This document shows, piece after piece, positions 51,905 through 59,233 of a stretch of 64,000 nt of DNA (its first letter is position 1; each line of letters begins with the position of its first letter). Below the pieces are notes generated by a model. That model had not been told where the DNA came from. It ran no database searches and saw only the letters and a list, made by a program, of their open reading frames with translations. Both the position numbers and the translations under genes were made by a program. The DNA comes from a bacterium (GTDB lineage: Bacteria; Bacillota; Clostridia; Lachnospirales; Lachnospiraceae), in NCBI GenBank assembly GCA_023667365.1, contig JAMPAG010000004.1, forward strand, positions 1 to 64,000, given 5' to 3'.

Positions 51905-53053
51905 ATGGCAAACAGATTTATACTGAATGAAACATCGTATCATGGAGCGGGGGCAATCAAGGAGATCGCGACGGAGGCAAAGGCGCGCGGATTTCAAAAA
52001 GCGCTGATCTGCAGCGGTCCGAACCTGCTCAAATACGGTGTGACCAAAAAGGTAACGGACATTTTGGATGCGGCGGGGCTTACCTATGAAATTTATTCCG
52101 ACATCAAGGAGAATCCGACGATCGAAAATGTGCAGAACGGTGTAGAAGCTTACAAGAAAGCGGGTGCGGATTACATTATCGCGATCGGCGGCGGTTCTCC
52201 CATTGATACGGCAAAGGGCATCGGCATTGTCGTTGCGAATCCGGAATTTGCGGATGTGCGCAGCTTAGAGGGCGTTGCGCCGACGAAGAATCCGTCCGTG
52301 CCGATCTTTGCGGTTCCGACGACGGCGGGAACGGCAGCGGAGGTCACGATCAATTATGTCATTACGGATACGGAGAAAAAGCGCAAGATGGTATGCGTGG
52401 ACGTGCATGACATTCCGGTCGCAGCGTTTGTCGATCCGGAAATGATGACGACGATGCCGAAAGGCTTAACGGCGGCGACAGGTATGGATGCGCTGACGCA
52501 TGCGATTGAGGGTTATATCACAGGCGCGGCATGGGAGCTGTCCGATATGTTCCACTTAAAAGCGATCGAGATCATTGCCAAAAACCTGCGCGGCGCGGTA
52601 GAAAATACGCCGGAGGGCAGAGAAGGCATGGCGCTCGGACAGTATATTGCGGGCATGGGCTTTTCCAATGTCGGACTCGGCATTGTTCATTCCATGGCGC
52701 ATCCGCTTGGCGCGCTGTATGACACGCCGCATGGCGTGGCGAATGCGATCATCCTCCCGACCGTGATGGAATATAACGCGGAGGCAACGGGTGAGAAATA
52801 CCGTGAGATCGCAAGAGCGATGGGCGTGGCAAATGTGGATTCCATGTCGGTGGAAGAATACCGGAAAGCGGCGGTCGATGCGGTTCGCCAGCTTTCGAAG
52901 GACGTCGGCATTCCCGCAGACTTAAAGGAGATCGTGAAGAAAGAGGATCTTCCGTTCCTTGCGCAGTCCGCGTATGACGATGCGTGCAGACCGGGCAATC
53001 CGAAGGAGACCAGCGTAGAGGATATTACGAAGCTGTATGAGTCGTTACTGTAA
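51905..53053 (+). CDS. Iron-containing alcohol dehydrogenase (382 aa)
   Basis: Group III alcohol dehydrogenase: NAD-binding 'GGGSPIDTAKGIGIV' (about residues 95-109), 'PTTAGTAAEVTINYVI', and metal ligands in 'GMDALTHAIEGY' and 'HSMAHPLGALYDTPHGVANA'. Full length. The start follows AGGAGGAAAAGGAGT. Likely reduces an aldehyde (1,3-propanediol/lactaldehyde-type or ethanol) in fermentation. Single gene, downstream of element B. Confidence 0.92.
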   Translation: MANRFILNETSYHGAGAIKEIATEAKARGFQKALICSGPNLLKYGVTKKVTDILDAAGLTYEIYSDIKENPTIENVQNGVEAYKKAGADYIIAIGGGSPIDTAKGIGIVVANPEFADVRSLEGVAPTKNPSVPIFAVPTTAGTAAEVTINYVITDTEKKRKMVCVDVHDIPVAAFVDPEMMTTMPKGLTAATGMDALTHAIEGYITGAAWELSDMFHLKAIEIIAKNLRGAVENTPEGREGMALGQYIAGMGFSNVGLGIVHSMAHPLGALYDTPHGVANAIILPTVMEYNAEATGEKYREIARAMGVANVDSMSVEEYRKAAVDAVRQLSKDVGIPADLKEIVKKEDLPFLAQSAYDDACRPGNPKETSVEDITKLYESLL

Positions 53054-53078
53054 TACAGCCGGGTAAGGCGGATTATGA

Positions 53079-53205
53079 CGCAGAGAGGACGGCGGATGCC
53101 GGGTATCGGCTTTGCTGTAACAGAAATGCGTAAGGCGGGGATACAGCGCAGAGAGGACGGCGGATGCCGGGTATCGGCTTGCTGTAACGAAATTGCGCAA
53201 GGCGG
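53079..53205 (+). repeat. ~60-bp direct repeat, two copies
   Basis: CGCAGAGAGGACGGCGGATG...GGTATCGGCTT(T)GCTGTAAC.GAAATGCG(T/C)AAGGCGG at 53079-53138 and 53147-53205, offset 68 bp, between the dehydrogenase and the vanR gene. Non-coding. Confidence 0.8.
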
Positions 53206-53224
53206 AGTGACCGCAAGAGGAAAA

Positions 53225-53270
53225 GCGGCGCAGCTGCGGCGGAGAACTGCCGGGGGCTGCGCCGTTTTTG
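53225..53270 (+). terminator. Terminator upstream of vanR
   Basis: CGGCGCAGC (53226-53234) pairs with GCTGCGCCG (53256-53264), with inner CGGC/GCCG pairing, then T5. It insulates the van regulators from the dehydrogenase transcript. Confidence 0.8.
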
Positions 53271-53351
53271 GTTTACGCGGTAAATATAAGAAACGAAGTA
53301 TTTCACGTCTGTCTTGCAGGGGAGAATGCGATAAAGAAAGCAGGAGCACGG

Positions 53352-54053
53352 ATGAACGGGACGATTGTGGTAGTGGATGACGAAAAAGAGATCGCAGATT
53401 TACTGGAAGTATACCTCACGAACGATGGCTATGCCGTGCATAAATTTTATAACGGCAGGGACGCGCTTTCTTGGATGAAGAACAACGAGCCTGATCTGGC
53501 TGTTTTGGACGTTATGCTGCCGGATATGGACGGATTTTCGGTCTGCCAAAGGATCAGGGAACATTCTTTTTTTCCCGTCATTATGCTGACGGCAAAGGTG
53601 GAGGACGGCGATAAGATCATGGGGCTGACGATCGGCGCGGACGACTATATTACCAAACCGTTTAATCCGTTGGAGGTCGTGGCGCGCGTCAAGACACAGC
53701 TCCGCCGTTATATGCGTTACAATGCGCTGGCGGTGAAGCAGGATGAGAAAATAAATGAGTATGACATCCGCGGGCTGACAATCAACAGGGAGCATCATAA
53801 ATGCAGCCTGTTCGGGAAAGACGTGGCATTAACGCCGATTGAGTTTTCCATCCTTTGGTATCTGTGCGAGCATCAGGGAGCGGTCGTTTCGTCGGAGGAA
53901 CTGTTCGAGGCAGTATGGGGCGAGCAATATATCAACAATAATAATACGGTCATGGCGCATATCGGCAGGCTGCGTGAAAAAATGAATGAGCCGGCGAAAC
54001 GTCCGAAGTTCGTCAAAACAGTGTGGGGAGTGGGATATACGATTGAAAAATAA
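53352..54053 (+). CDS. vanR: VanR-type response regulator (233 aa)
   Basis: The ATG at 53352 (after AGGAG) is chosen over an upstream in-frame GTG. Receiver domain: acidic pair 'VVDDEKEIADLLEVYL', phospho-acceptor Asp in 'LAVLDVMLPDMDGFSV', Thr/Lys in 'IMLTAKVEDGDKI' and 'IGADDYITKPFNPLEVVARV'. OmpR-type winged helix at the end: 'LTPIEFSILWYLCEHQGAVV', 'TVMAHIGRLREKMNEPAKRP', 'VKTVWGVGYTIEK'. Identical or near-identical blocks throughout match enterococcal VanR. It overlaps the vanS start. Its target should be the vanH promoter at 58.9-59.0 kb. Confidence 0.93.
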   Translation: MNGTIVVVDDEKEIADLLEVYLTNDGYAVHKFYNGRDALSWMKNNEPDLAVLDVMLPDMDGFSVCQRIREHSFFPVIMLTAKVEDGDKIMGLTIGADDYITKPFNPLEVVARVKTQLRRYMRYNALAVKQDEKINEYDIRGLTINREHHKCSLFGKDVALTPIEFSILWYLCEHQGAVVSSEELFEAVWGEQYINNNNTVMAHIGRLREKMNEPAKRPKFVKTVWGVGYTIEK

Positions 54054-55233
54054 AGAGCTGCACGCAAAGAGAAAAATGGATTCCGATTTCAGGCATTTCA
54101 AAAACAAAATATTTTTTCGCACGATTCTGATGGTTCTGATCGCAGGAACCTGCATTTATCTGATGTACACGGCGTTTTTATCGGGGAGATTTGCGGACTG
54201 GATGGTCAGAGCGTACCATAATTTGTTCCGGCTGAATTATGATGCGGCGTATACGCTGTATCAGCATACGTTCCGCAATCATATGGATTTGATCATCCTT
54301 GCGGCGGTCGCATGTATGTTTTTTATTGTGTTCCGCATTTATCTGAATTGGTTTACGGCGTATTTTGAGGAGATCGGAAAAGGGATGGACAGCCTGATCT
54401 CGGAAAAAGAAGAGGATGTTTCCCTGCCTTCGGAGCTGCTGCCTCTGGAGCACAGGATCAATACGGTGAAGCACACGATTGAGAAGCAGAAAAGTGATAT
54501 TTTGACAACGGAAAAAAGAAAGAATGATCTCATCATGTATCTGGCGCATGACTTAAAGACGCCGCTTGCGTCCGTCATCGGATACTTAAATCTGCTGCGG
54601 GACGAAAAAGAAATATCAGAAGAAGTACGGGAAAAATATCTTTCGATCTCTTTGGAAAAAGCGGAGCGCCTCGAAGAACTCATCAATGAGTTTTTTGAGA
54701 TTGCACGGTTTAATCTTTCCGATATTGCACTGCAATACAGCCGGATCAGTCTTACGCGCCTGCTGGAGCAGATTTTATACGAATTTGGACCGATGTTAAA
54801 AGAAAAGGATCTGACGGGCAGCCTGAATGCGGGGGAAGATTTCATGCTTCTCTGCGACGCAGATAAGATTCAACGGGTGTTTGACAATCTGCTTCGCAAT
54901 GCCGTCATGTACAGTAATGAAGGCGGAGAAATTGTGATCACCGCAGAGCGGGTACCGGATCAGATTCCGGCGGTGGCTGTGACTGTCTTAAATCAGGGCA
55001 GTATAATCCCGGAAGAAAAGCTGGAACGGATTTTCGAGCAGTTTTACCGCCTGGATGACGCGCGCGGTACAAGAAGCGGCGGCGCGGGCTTAGGGCTTGC
55101 GATCGCAAAGCAGATCGTGGAGCTTCATGGGGGCAGTATCACGGCGCAGAGCGGGGAAGGGCGGACAAGGTTTTGCGTGACGCTGCCGGTTAAAGCAGTT
55201 GTAGGGACAGGCGAAAAAGGATATAATAGTTAG
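54043..55233 (+). CDS. vanS: VanS-type sensor histidine kinase (396 aa)
   Basis: TTG 54043 overlaps the vanR stop and gives the N-terminus expected of VanS ('LKNKELHAKRKMDSDFRHFK'); ATG 54091 is an alternative. Two membrane helices (about residues 22-42 and 82-100) enclose a short outside loop, as in VanS of D-Ala-D-Lac clusters. H-box 'RKNDLIMYLAHDLKTPLASV', N-box 'NLLRNAVMYSNEGGEI', G-box 'GGAGLGLAIAKQIVELHGGS'. It probably senses glycopeptide or wall stress and phosphorylates VanR. Confidence 0.92.
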   Translation: MKNKELHAKRKMDSDFRHFKNKIFFRTILMVLIAGTCIYLMYTAFLSGRFADWMVRAYHNLFRLNYDAAYTLYQHTFRNHMDLIILAAVACMFFIVFRIYLNWFTAYFEEIGKGMDSLISEKEEDVSLPSELLPLEHRINTVKHTIEKQKSDILTTEKRKNDLIMYLAHDLKTPLASVIGYLNLLRDEKEISEEVREKYLSISLEKAERLEELINEFFEIARFNLSDIALQYSRISLTRLLEQILYEFGPMLKEKDLTGSLNAGEDFMLLCDADKIQRVFDNLLRNAVMYSNEGGEIVITAERVPDQIPAVAVTVLNQGSIIPEEKLERIFEQFYRLDDARGTRSGGAGLGLAIAKQIVELHGGSITAQSGEGRTRFCVTLPVKAVVGTGEKGYNS

Positions 55234-55271
55234 CAAACGGGTATTCCCTAAAAGGAGGGTGGCAGATTGAT

Positions 55272-55553
55272 ATGAGTATGACGAAGGTGGAAATTGATAT
55301 ACCAGAGGAGATTGTACCATATACTGTGTTGGCAGATAAGGAGGCGCAGACGACAAGAAATGCTATGCTGGTGTATCCCTACATTAAAAACGGCATAATA
55401 TCTCACGGAAAGGCGGCAGAAATGTTGGGGCTTCGCAAGATGGAACTGATTGCGTTATATGGTAAATTGGGACTGTCGTATTTTGATGAGCAGGAAGAAG
55501 AACTGGAAGAAGACATAGCAGTGCTGAAAGAATTAAGGGGTGCAATTGTATGA
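55272..55553 (+). CDS. UPF0175-family antitoxin (93 aa)
   Basis: Small acidic protein with the UPF0175 pattern: 'IPEEIVPYTVLADKEAQTTR' then 'YIKNGIISHGKAAEMLGLRK' (an HTH-like segment) and an acidic tail. The 4-bp overlap with the next gene (ATGA) is typical of antitoxin-toxin pairs. AAAGGAGGG at 55251-55259 is a strong ribosome site. It lies between vanS and the terminator before vanX and might also act on the van genes' expression if it binds DNA. Confidence 0.8.
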   Translation: MSMTKVEIDIPEEIVPYTVLADKEAQTTRNAMLVYPYIKNGIISHGKAAEMLGLRKMELIALYGKLGLSYFDEQEEELEEDIAVLKELRGAIV

Positions 55554-56050
55554 TTGTTGTTTCTGATACCACACCGATCATTTCGCTGATGAAAGCAGGG
55601 CAGCTAAAGCTGTTACACGACTTGTTTGATATGGTCTATATTCCGAACATGGTGTACCGGGAGTTGATTGACTATGACGCTTTCCCGGAAGAATCAAAAA
55701 TGGTGCAGGAATGTGAGTTTCTTTTCGTGGAGGAAGCAGAGAATGAGAAAGCGGTTGCCATATTGCAAAAGCTTACGGGTTTAGATGCAGGGGAAAGCGA
55801 AGCAATTATTTTGGCAGACGAAAAGCAGTCGGATGTACTATTGATGGACGAGCATAAGGGCAGGCAGGTTGCCAGAAAGATGGGGTTAGCGATAACGGGG
55901 ACGATTGGAATCCTGATGCAGGCATTTGATGAAGGAATGCTGACAAGAGAAGATGTGGAAAAGTGTGTGGAGCGGTTGAAAGAAAACGGGATTCGAATAA
56001 GCGAAAAGCTATATCAAAAGTTGAGAGGGCATTTGAATGACCGGGGCTAA
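55550..56050 (+). CDS. DUF3368 PIN-domain toxin (166 aa)
   Basis: PIN-like nuclease: Asp in 'VVSDTTPIISLMKAGQLKLL', Glu in 'MVYRELIDYDAF', 'GLDAGESEAIILADEKQSDV' and Asp in 'LLMDEHKGRQVARKMG' give the acidic quartet, followed by 'ITGTIGILMQAFDEGMLTRE'. This is the DUF3368 (VapC-related) partner of UPF0175 proteins. A type II toxin-antitoxin unit inserted between the two halves of the van locus. Probably cuts RNA. All key residues look intact. Confidence 0.82.
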   Translation: MIVVSDTTPIISLMKAGQLKLLHDLFDMVYIPNMVYRELIDYDAFPEESKMVQECEFLFVEEAENEKAVAILQKLTGLDAGESEAIILADEKQSDVLLMDEHKGRQVARKMGLAITGTIGILMQAFDEGMLTREDVEKCVERLKENGIRISEKLYQKLRGHLNDRG

Positions 56051-56078
56051 GCCGTAAATGAAGCTTAGCTCCGGTTTT
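56038..56078 (+). terminator. Terminator of the toxin gene, facing vanX
   Basis: CCGGGGCTAAGC (56041-56052) and GCTTAGCTCCGG (56063-56074) pair with one mismatch, followed by T4. It overlaps the toxin stop. Confidence 0.75.
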
Positions 56079-56120
56079 ACTGTGCATCACAGTACCCACT
56101 TGCGGTGCAGGAAGAGAGAG

Positions 56121-56741
56121 TCAGCCAATCGGAAAATCAAAATACCGGTCCGGGTACGGCTCCTCTTTTAACAGATAATGCCACCACTCATTTTCATAAG
56201 CCTCAAATCCGCTTTCTTCCATAATGGAGCGCAGCAGTCCGCGATGTTTGGATTCGCTGACGGTGACTGCCTCCGATGTATGATGGGAACGTTCGTCCAT
56301 AAAATCAAAATTGCTTCCCATTGGCACAAGCCCTCCTGTATTCAGATTGTAGATCGTAAGATCGACGGCGCTCCCGCGGCTGTGACTTGATCTTGCGGCG
56401 ACATACCCTTTCGCGATCATTTCTTCGCGCGCAATGTTCGGATAGTGCTTTTCTTTTGTGAGACCGTCCTCGGGCTGTTCGGACCAATGCAGAAAGCAAT
56501 TGACTGCGCGCTGGGGACGGTATCCGTCCCATAAAAGCAGACCGTATCCGAGAGCCGAGGCGGTTTCACCGGCTTTTTTCAGCGCGTCTGCCAGCGCGAA
56601 AGTTCCGACAATGCGGTTGACCAGATAACCGTCCACCGGTTTTCCTGTAAAATTATCCCATGTGGCGTATTTCGCATCCCAGCGGATGCCGCGCACCGCT
56701 TCATCTAAAAAAGTAAATCCTTGTTCCATTCTAATAACCAT
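56121..56741 (-). CDS. vanX: D-Ala-D-Ala dipeptidase VanX
   Basis: Zinc dipeptidase that hydrolyses D-Ala-D-Ala so that only D-Ala-D-Lac enters the wall precursor. By homology the start is 'MEQGFTFLDEAVRGIRWDAK' (56729) or the ATG at 56741 upstream. Zinc ligands and catalytic residues are visible: 'SSHSRGSAVDLTIYNL' (His, Asp) and 'ENEWWHYLLKEEPYPDRYFD' (Glu, His), with the Arg in 'LLWDGYRPQRAVNCFL'. The sequence is close to Enterococcus VanX throughout. It overlaps or abuts the end of vanA in the vanH-vanA-vanX operon. Confidence 0.95.
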   Translation of the reverse strand: MVIRMEQGFTFLDEAVRGIRWDAKYATWDNFTGKPVDGYLVNRIVGTFALADALKKAGETASALGYGLLLWDGYRPQRAVNCFLHWSEQPEDGLTKEKHYPNIAREEMIAKGYVAARSSHSRGSAVDLTIYNLNTGGLVPMGSNFDFMDERSHHTSEAVTVSESKHRGLLRSIMEESGFEAYENEWWHYLLKEEPYPDRYFDFPIG

Positions 56742-56779
56742 GCCTTTCTCACAACCTGCGGGCTTTGTGCCGCAGGCAC

Positions 56780-57904
56780 TCAAAAATGCGGTCCCTGATT
56801 GCCTGTCAACGCAGAGGAGATCAGGCAGTCGATGATTTCCGAAACGGAAATGCCGGCGGCGTTCATCATGCGGGGATAGCGGCTGTATGATGTAAAACCC
56901 GGCAGGGTGTTGACTTCGTTGAGCACAATGCTGCCGTCATCGCGTAAAAACAGATCGACGCGGGCAAGCCCGCTGCATCCGAGCGCACGATAGATCGTTT
57001 TGGCGGTCTCTTTTAGTTCGATCTGCTTTTCCTGCGGGATTGCTGCCGGAACGGTAAAGGCAGCGTTCTCAGAGCCGTTTTCGGGAGCGGCCTCCTGATG
57101 AATGCGGAAGATGCCGTGTGAAAGTGTGATCTGATCCAATTCGCCGGTGATCAGATTGTGATTGTGTTCCAGAACGGCGCAGCCGATCTCGGTTCCCGAA
57201 ATTGCCTGCTCGATCAGAATTTTATCATCGTATTGCCCGGCGGCTGTAAGGGCGGTACACAGTTCGCTTTCGTTAAGAACCTTGCTCACACCGAAAGAGG
57301 AGCCGGAGCGCGCGGGTTTCACAAAGACCGGATAGGCGGGCATGTCTTTTGCATTGTTAAAGAGCGTGACGTGATCCGGGCGGCTGGCGGCGTGATCCGG
57401 GCAGTCGTTAGCGGACCCATCTTCCGCCGCAGGTGCGTTCAGAGACAGGACGCAAAACTCCGGGGTGGTGATACCGGCGCTTCGAACCGCCAGATAAGCG
57501 AGGGACTTGTCCATGCAGAGTGCAGAAGCGCAAATGCCGCAGCCGACATAGGGAATGCCGGATAATTCCAGTAAACCCTGGATCGCGCCATCCTCCCCCG
57601 TCTTGCCGTGAAGGACCGGAAATACCGCGTCCATCCGCAATGTCTGCCGTCCGTCGTCACCGGTCAGAATCAGTCCGTGAGTTGTCCGATCAGGAGAAAT
57701 GAACGCAGGAAAGCAGTCGCCTTTTTCCCAATCCGGGCAGGGCATCTCACATGCGAGCCAGCGCCCTGCCCGCGTGATGCCGATATAGAACGGTTCATAT
57801 TTGCTAAGGTCAATCTGTTTTGCAATCTCTGAGGCAGATTTCACGGATACGTCGTGTTCCTCCGAACATCCGCCGAATAATATGGCAATTCTGAGTTTAT
57901 TCAT
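56780..57904 (-). CDS. vanA: D-alanine--D-lactate ligase, VanA-type
   Basis: ATP-grasp ligase that joins D-Ala and D-Lac. ATG 57904 (after AAAGGAG) matches the VanA start 'MNKLRIAILFGGCSEEHDVS'. Residues around 'SGIPYVGCGICASALCMDKS', 'VFVKPARSGSSFGVSKV' and 'EVNTLPGFTSYSRYPRMM' are family blocks. The omega-loop carries His in 'GIFRIHQEAAPENGSENA', the signature of D-Lac rather than D-Ala or D-Ser ligases. An insertion of about 18 residues with Asp/Pro ('DGSANDCPDHAASRPDHV') distinguishes it from VanA of Enterococcus. The exact van type (A, B, D, F, M or new) needs comparison with references. Confidence 0.94.
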   Translation of the reverse strand: MNKLRIAILFGGCSEEHDVSVKSASEIAKQIDLSKYEPFYIGITRAGRWLACEMPCPDWEKGDCFPAFISPDRTTHGLILTGDDGRQTLRMDAVFPVLHGKTGEDGAIQGLLELSGIPYVGCGICASALCMDKSLAYLAVRSAGITTPEFCVLSLNAPAAEDGSANDCPDHAASRPDHVTLFNNAKDMPAYPVFVKPARSGSSFGVSKVLNESELCTALTAAGQYDDKILIEQAISGTEIGCAVLEHNHNLITGELDQITLSHGIFRIHQEAAPENGSENAAFTVPAAIPQEKQIELKETAKTIYRALGCSGLARVDLFLRDDGSIVLNEVNTLPGFTSYSRYPRMMNAAGISVSEIIDCLISSALTGNQGPHF

Positions 57905-58862
57905 GGTGGTTACTCCTTTCAAAGTCCGCACAATTTGCGAGTGTTTTTTCAACCGTGTCGTACAGGATACGGTCGGTGTAATATGCTGTGTGCGGCGTGA
58001 CGATCACGTTTGGCATATCAGATAATGCGGACAGGAAAGGATGGGAGACGATCTTGTGAGACCAGTCAAAATAGAAAAATCCTTCTTCGTCCTCCAATAC
58101 ATCCAATGCTGCGCCGCCAAGCGAGCCGTCGTTCAGCGCACGGATCAGTTCCGGCGTATCGATCAGCGCGCCGCGTGCCGTATTGATTAAAAAAGCACCC
58201 CGCTTCATCTGGAGAAACTGTTCCTGTCCCAGCATATGATAGGTCGCAGTGTTTAGCGGTACATGGAGTGTGATCAGGTCGCTTTCTTTCAACAGCAGGC
58301 AAAGGGGGACGCAGTCTGTGCCGCCATTCCGGTCGCAAAGCAGAATGCGGCAGCCGAACCCGCGGAGCCGCTTTTGCACGGCGCGGCCGATGCGCCCGGC
58401 GCCGACGATGCCGACCGTCATGTCGCGCAGTTCCTTTCCGCGGCAGGGCGGAAGCTGGAAGTCAGAATGCGCCGTGCGGGACAGGGAGGGACCGGCAGAG
58501 CGGAGAAGCATCAGGATCAGCATCAGCGTGTAGTCGGCAACGCCGTCAGGCGCGTATGCCGCGTTGGCGATCGTGATGCCGAGCCGCCCGGCCGCCTCCG
58601 TGTCAATATGGTCGTATCCGATACTCCGCGTGGAAAGGAATTGCACGCCGGCATCTCGTAATGTAAGCAGATTGGATGCGGTAATGCGCGACTTATGTCC
58701 CACGCTGATACAGCGGGTTCCGGGAAAGGGAACGGCATGAGACGCTGGCACGGATTGTTTTGTCATAACGGGTTCTATCCCGAAGCGCGGAGAGAGCGTG
58801 CGAAATACCCCGGCTTCGTCATCTTCGCAGTCAAAGACCGTGATTTTGGTTTGCGGCTTCAT
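57897..58862 (-). CDS. vanH: D-lactate dehydrogenase VanH
   Basis: Reduces pyruvate to D-lactate for the ligase encoded next. NAD-binding 'VGIVGAGRIGRAVQKRLRGF'; catalytic Arg in 'LINTARGALIDTPELI', Glu in 'ALDVLEDEEGFFYFDWSHKI', His in 'VIVTPHTAYYTDRILYDTVE'. Blocks 'CISVGHKSRITASNLLTLRD' and 'STRSIGYDHIDTEAAGRLGI' align with enterococcal VanH. Start 58862 after AGGAGGATTTCT. Its end overlaps vanA by 8 bp, indicating coupled translation. First gene of the operon. Regulatory region at 58943-59030. Confidence 0.95.
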   Translation of the reverse strand: MKPQTKITVFDCEDDEAGVFRTLSPRFGIEPVMTKQSVPASHAVPFPGTRCISVGHKSRITASNLLTLRDAGVQFLSTRSIGYDHIDTEAAGRLGITIANAAYAPDGVADYTLMLILMLLRSAGPSLSRTAHSDFQLPPCRGKELRDMTVGIVGAGRIGRAVQKRLRGFGCRILLCDRNGGTDCVPLCLLLKESDLITLHVPLNTATYHMLGQEQFLQMKRGAFLINTARGALIDTPELIRALNDGSLGGAALDVLEDEEGFFYFDWSHKIVSHPFLSALSDMPNVIVTPHTAYYTDRILYDTVEKTLANCADFERSNHHE

Positions 58863-58942
58863 AGAAATCCTCCTATATGGGCGGCTTTGTCTTCTCGTGG
58901 ACAGCTTGTGCCTGCGGGAAGTTCCACCGCTTTGATATAGGC

Positions 58943-59030
58943 ATTATAGCAAAGGAAAAGGAGGCATTTATCCGAATACCTCTACGGGATCCTGACAATT
59001 TTCGACGGAAATTCTTACGATTTTCTGACA
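58943..59030 (-). promoter_or_regulatory. Putative VanR-dependent vanH promoter
   Basis: On the minus strand a -10 TATAAT lies at the complement of 58943-58948 with no good -35 at 17 bp, as expected for an activator-dependent promoter. Upstream (complement of 58999-59019) are two direct half-sites, CGTAAGAATTT and CGTCGAAAATT, one helical turn apart, resembling known VanR boxes. These lie about 50-70 bp upstream of the start site. Confidence 0.5.
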
Positions 59031-59233
59031 GGCTTGCGTTGACGGGACAGATGAAGTAAGGATTTTTGACTTGTGCTGGATTTGTGGTCGAAGTGGTTTG
59101 CGGATCATGGAGCGGGGGATTTTATATTGAGAAATATAAAAATTTACAAAATAACAGATTTATGCAACAATCGACGGTATCTTTATGCTACAATAGAATC
59201 AATACAGACTTTACATAGAAAGGCGTTGACATC

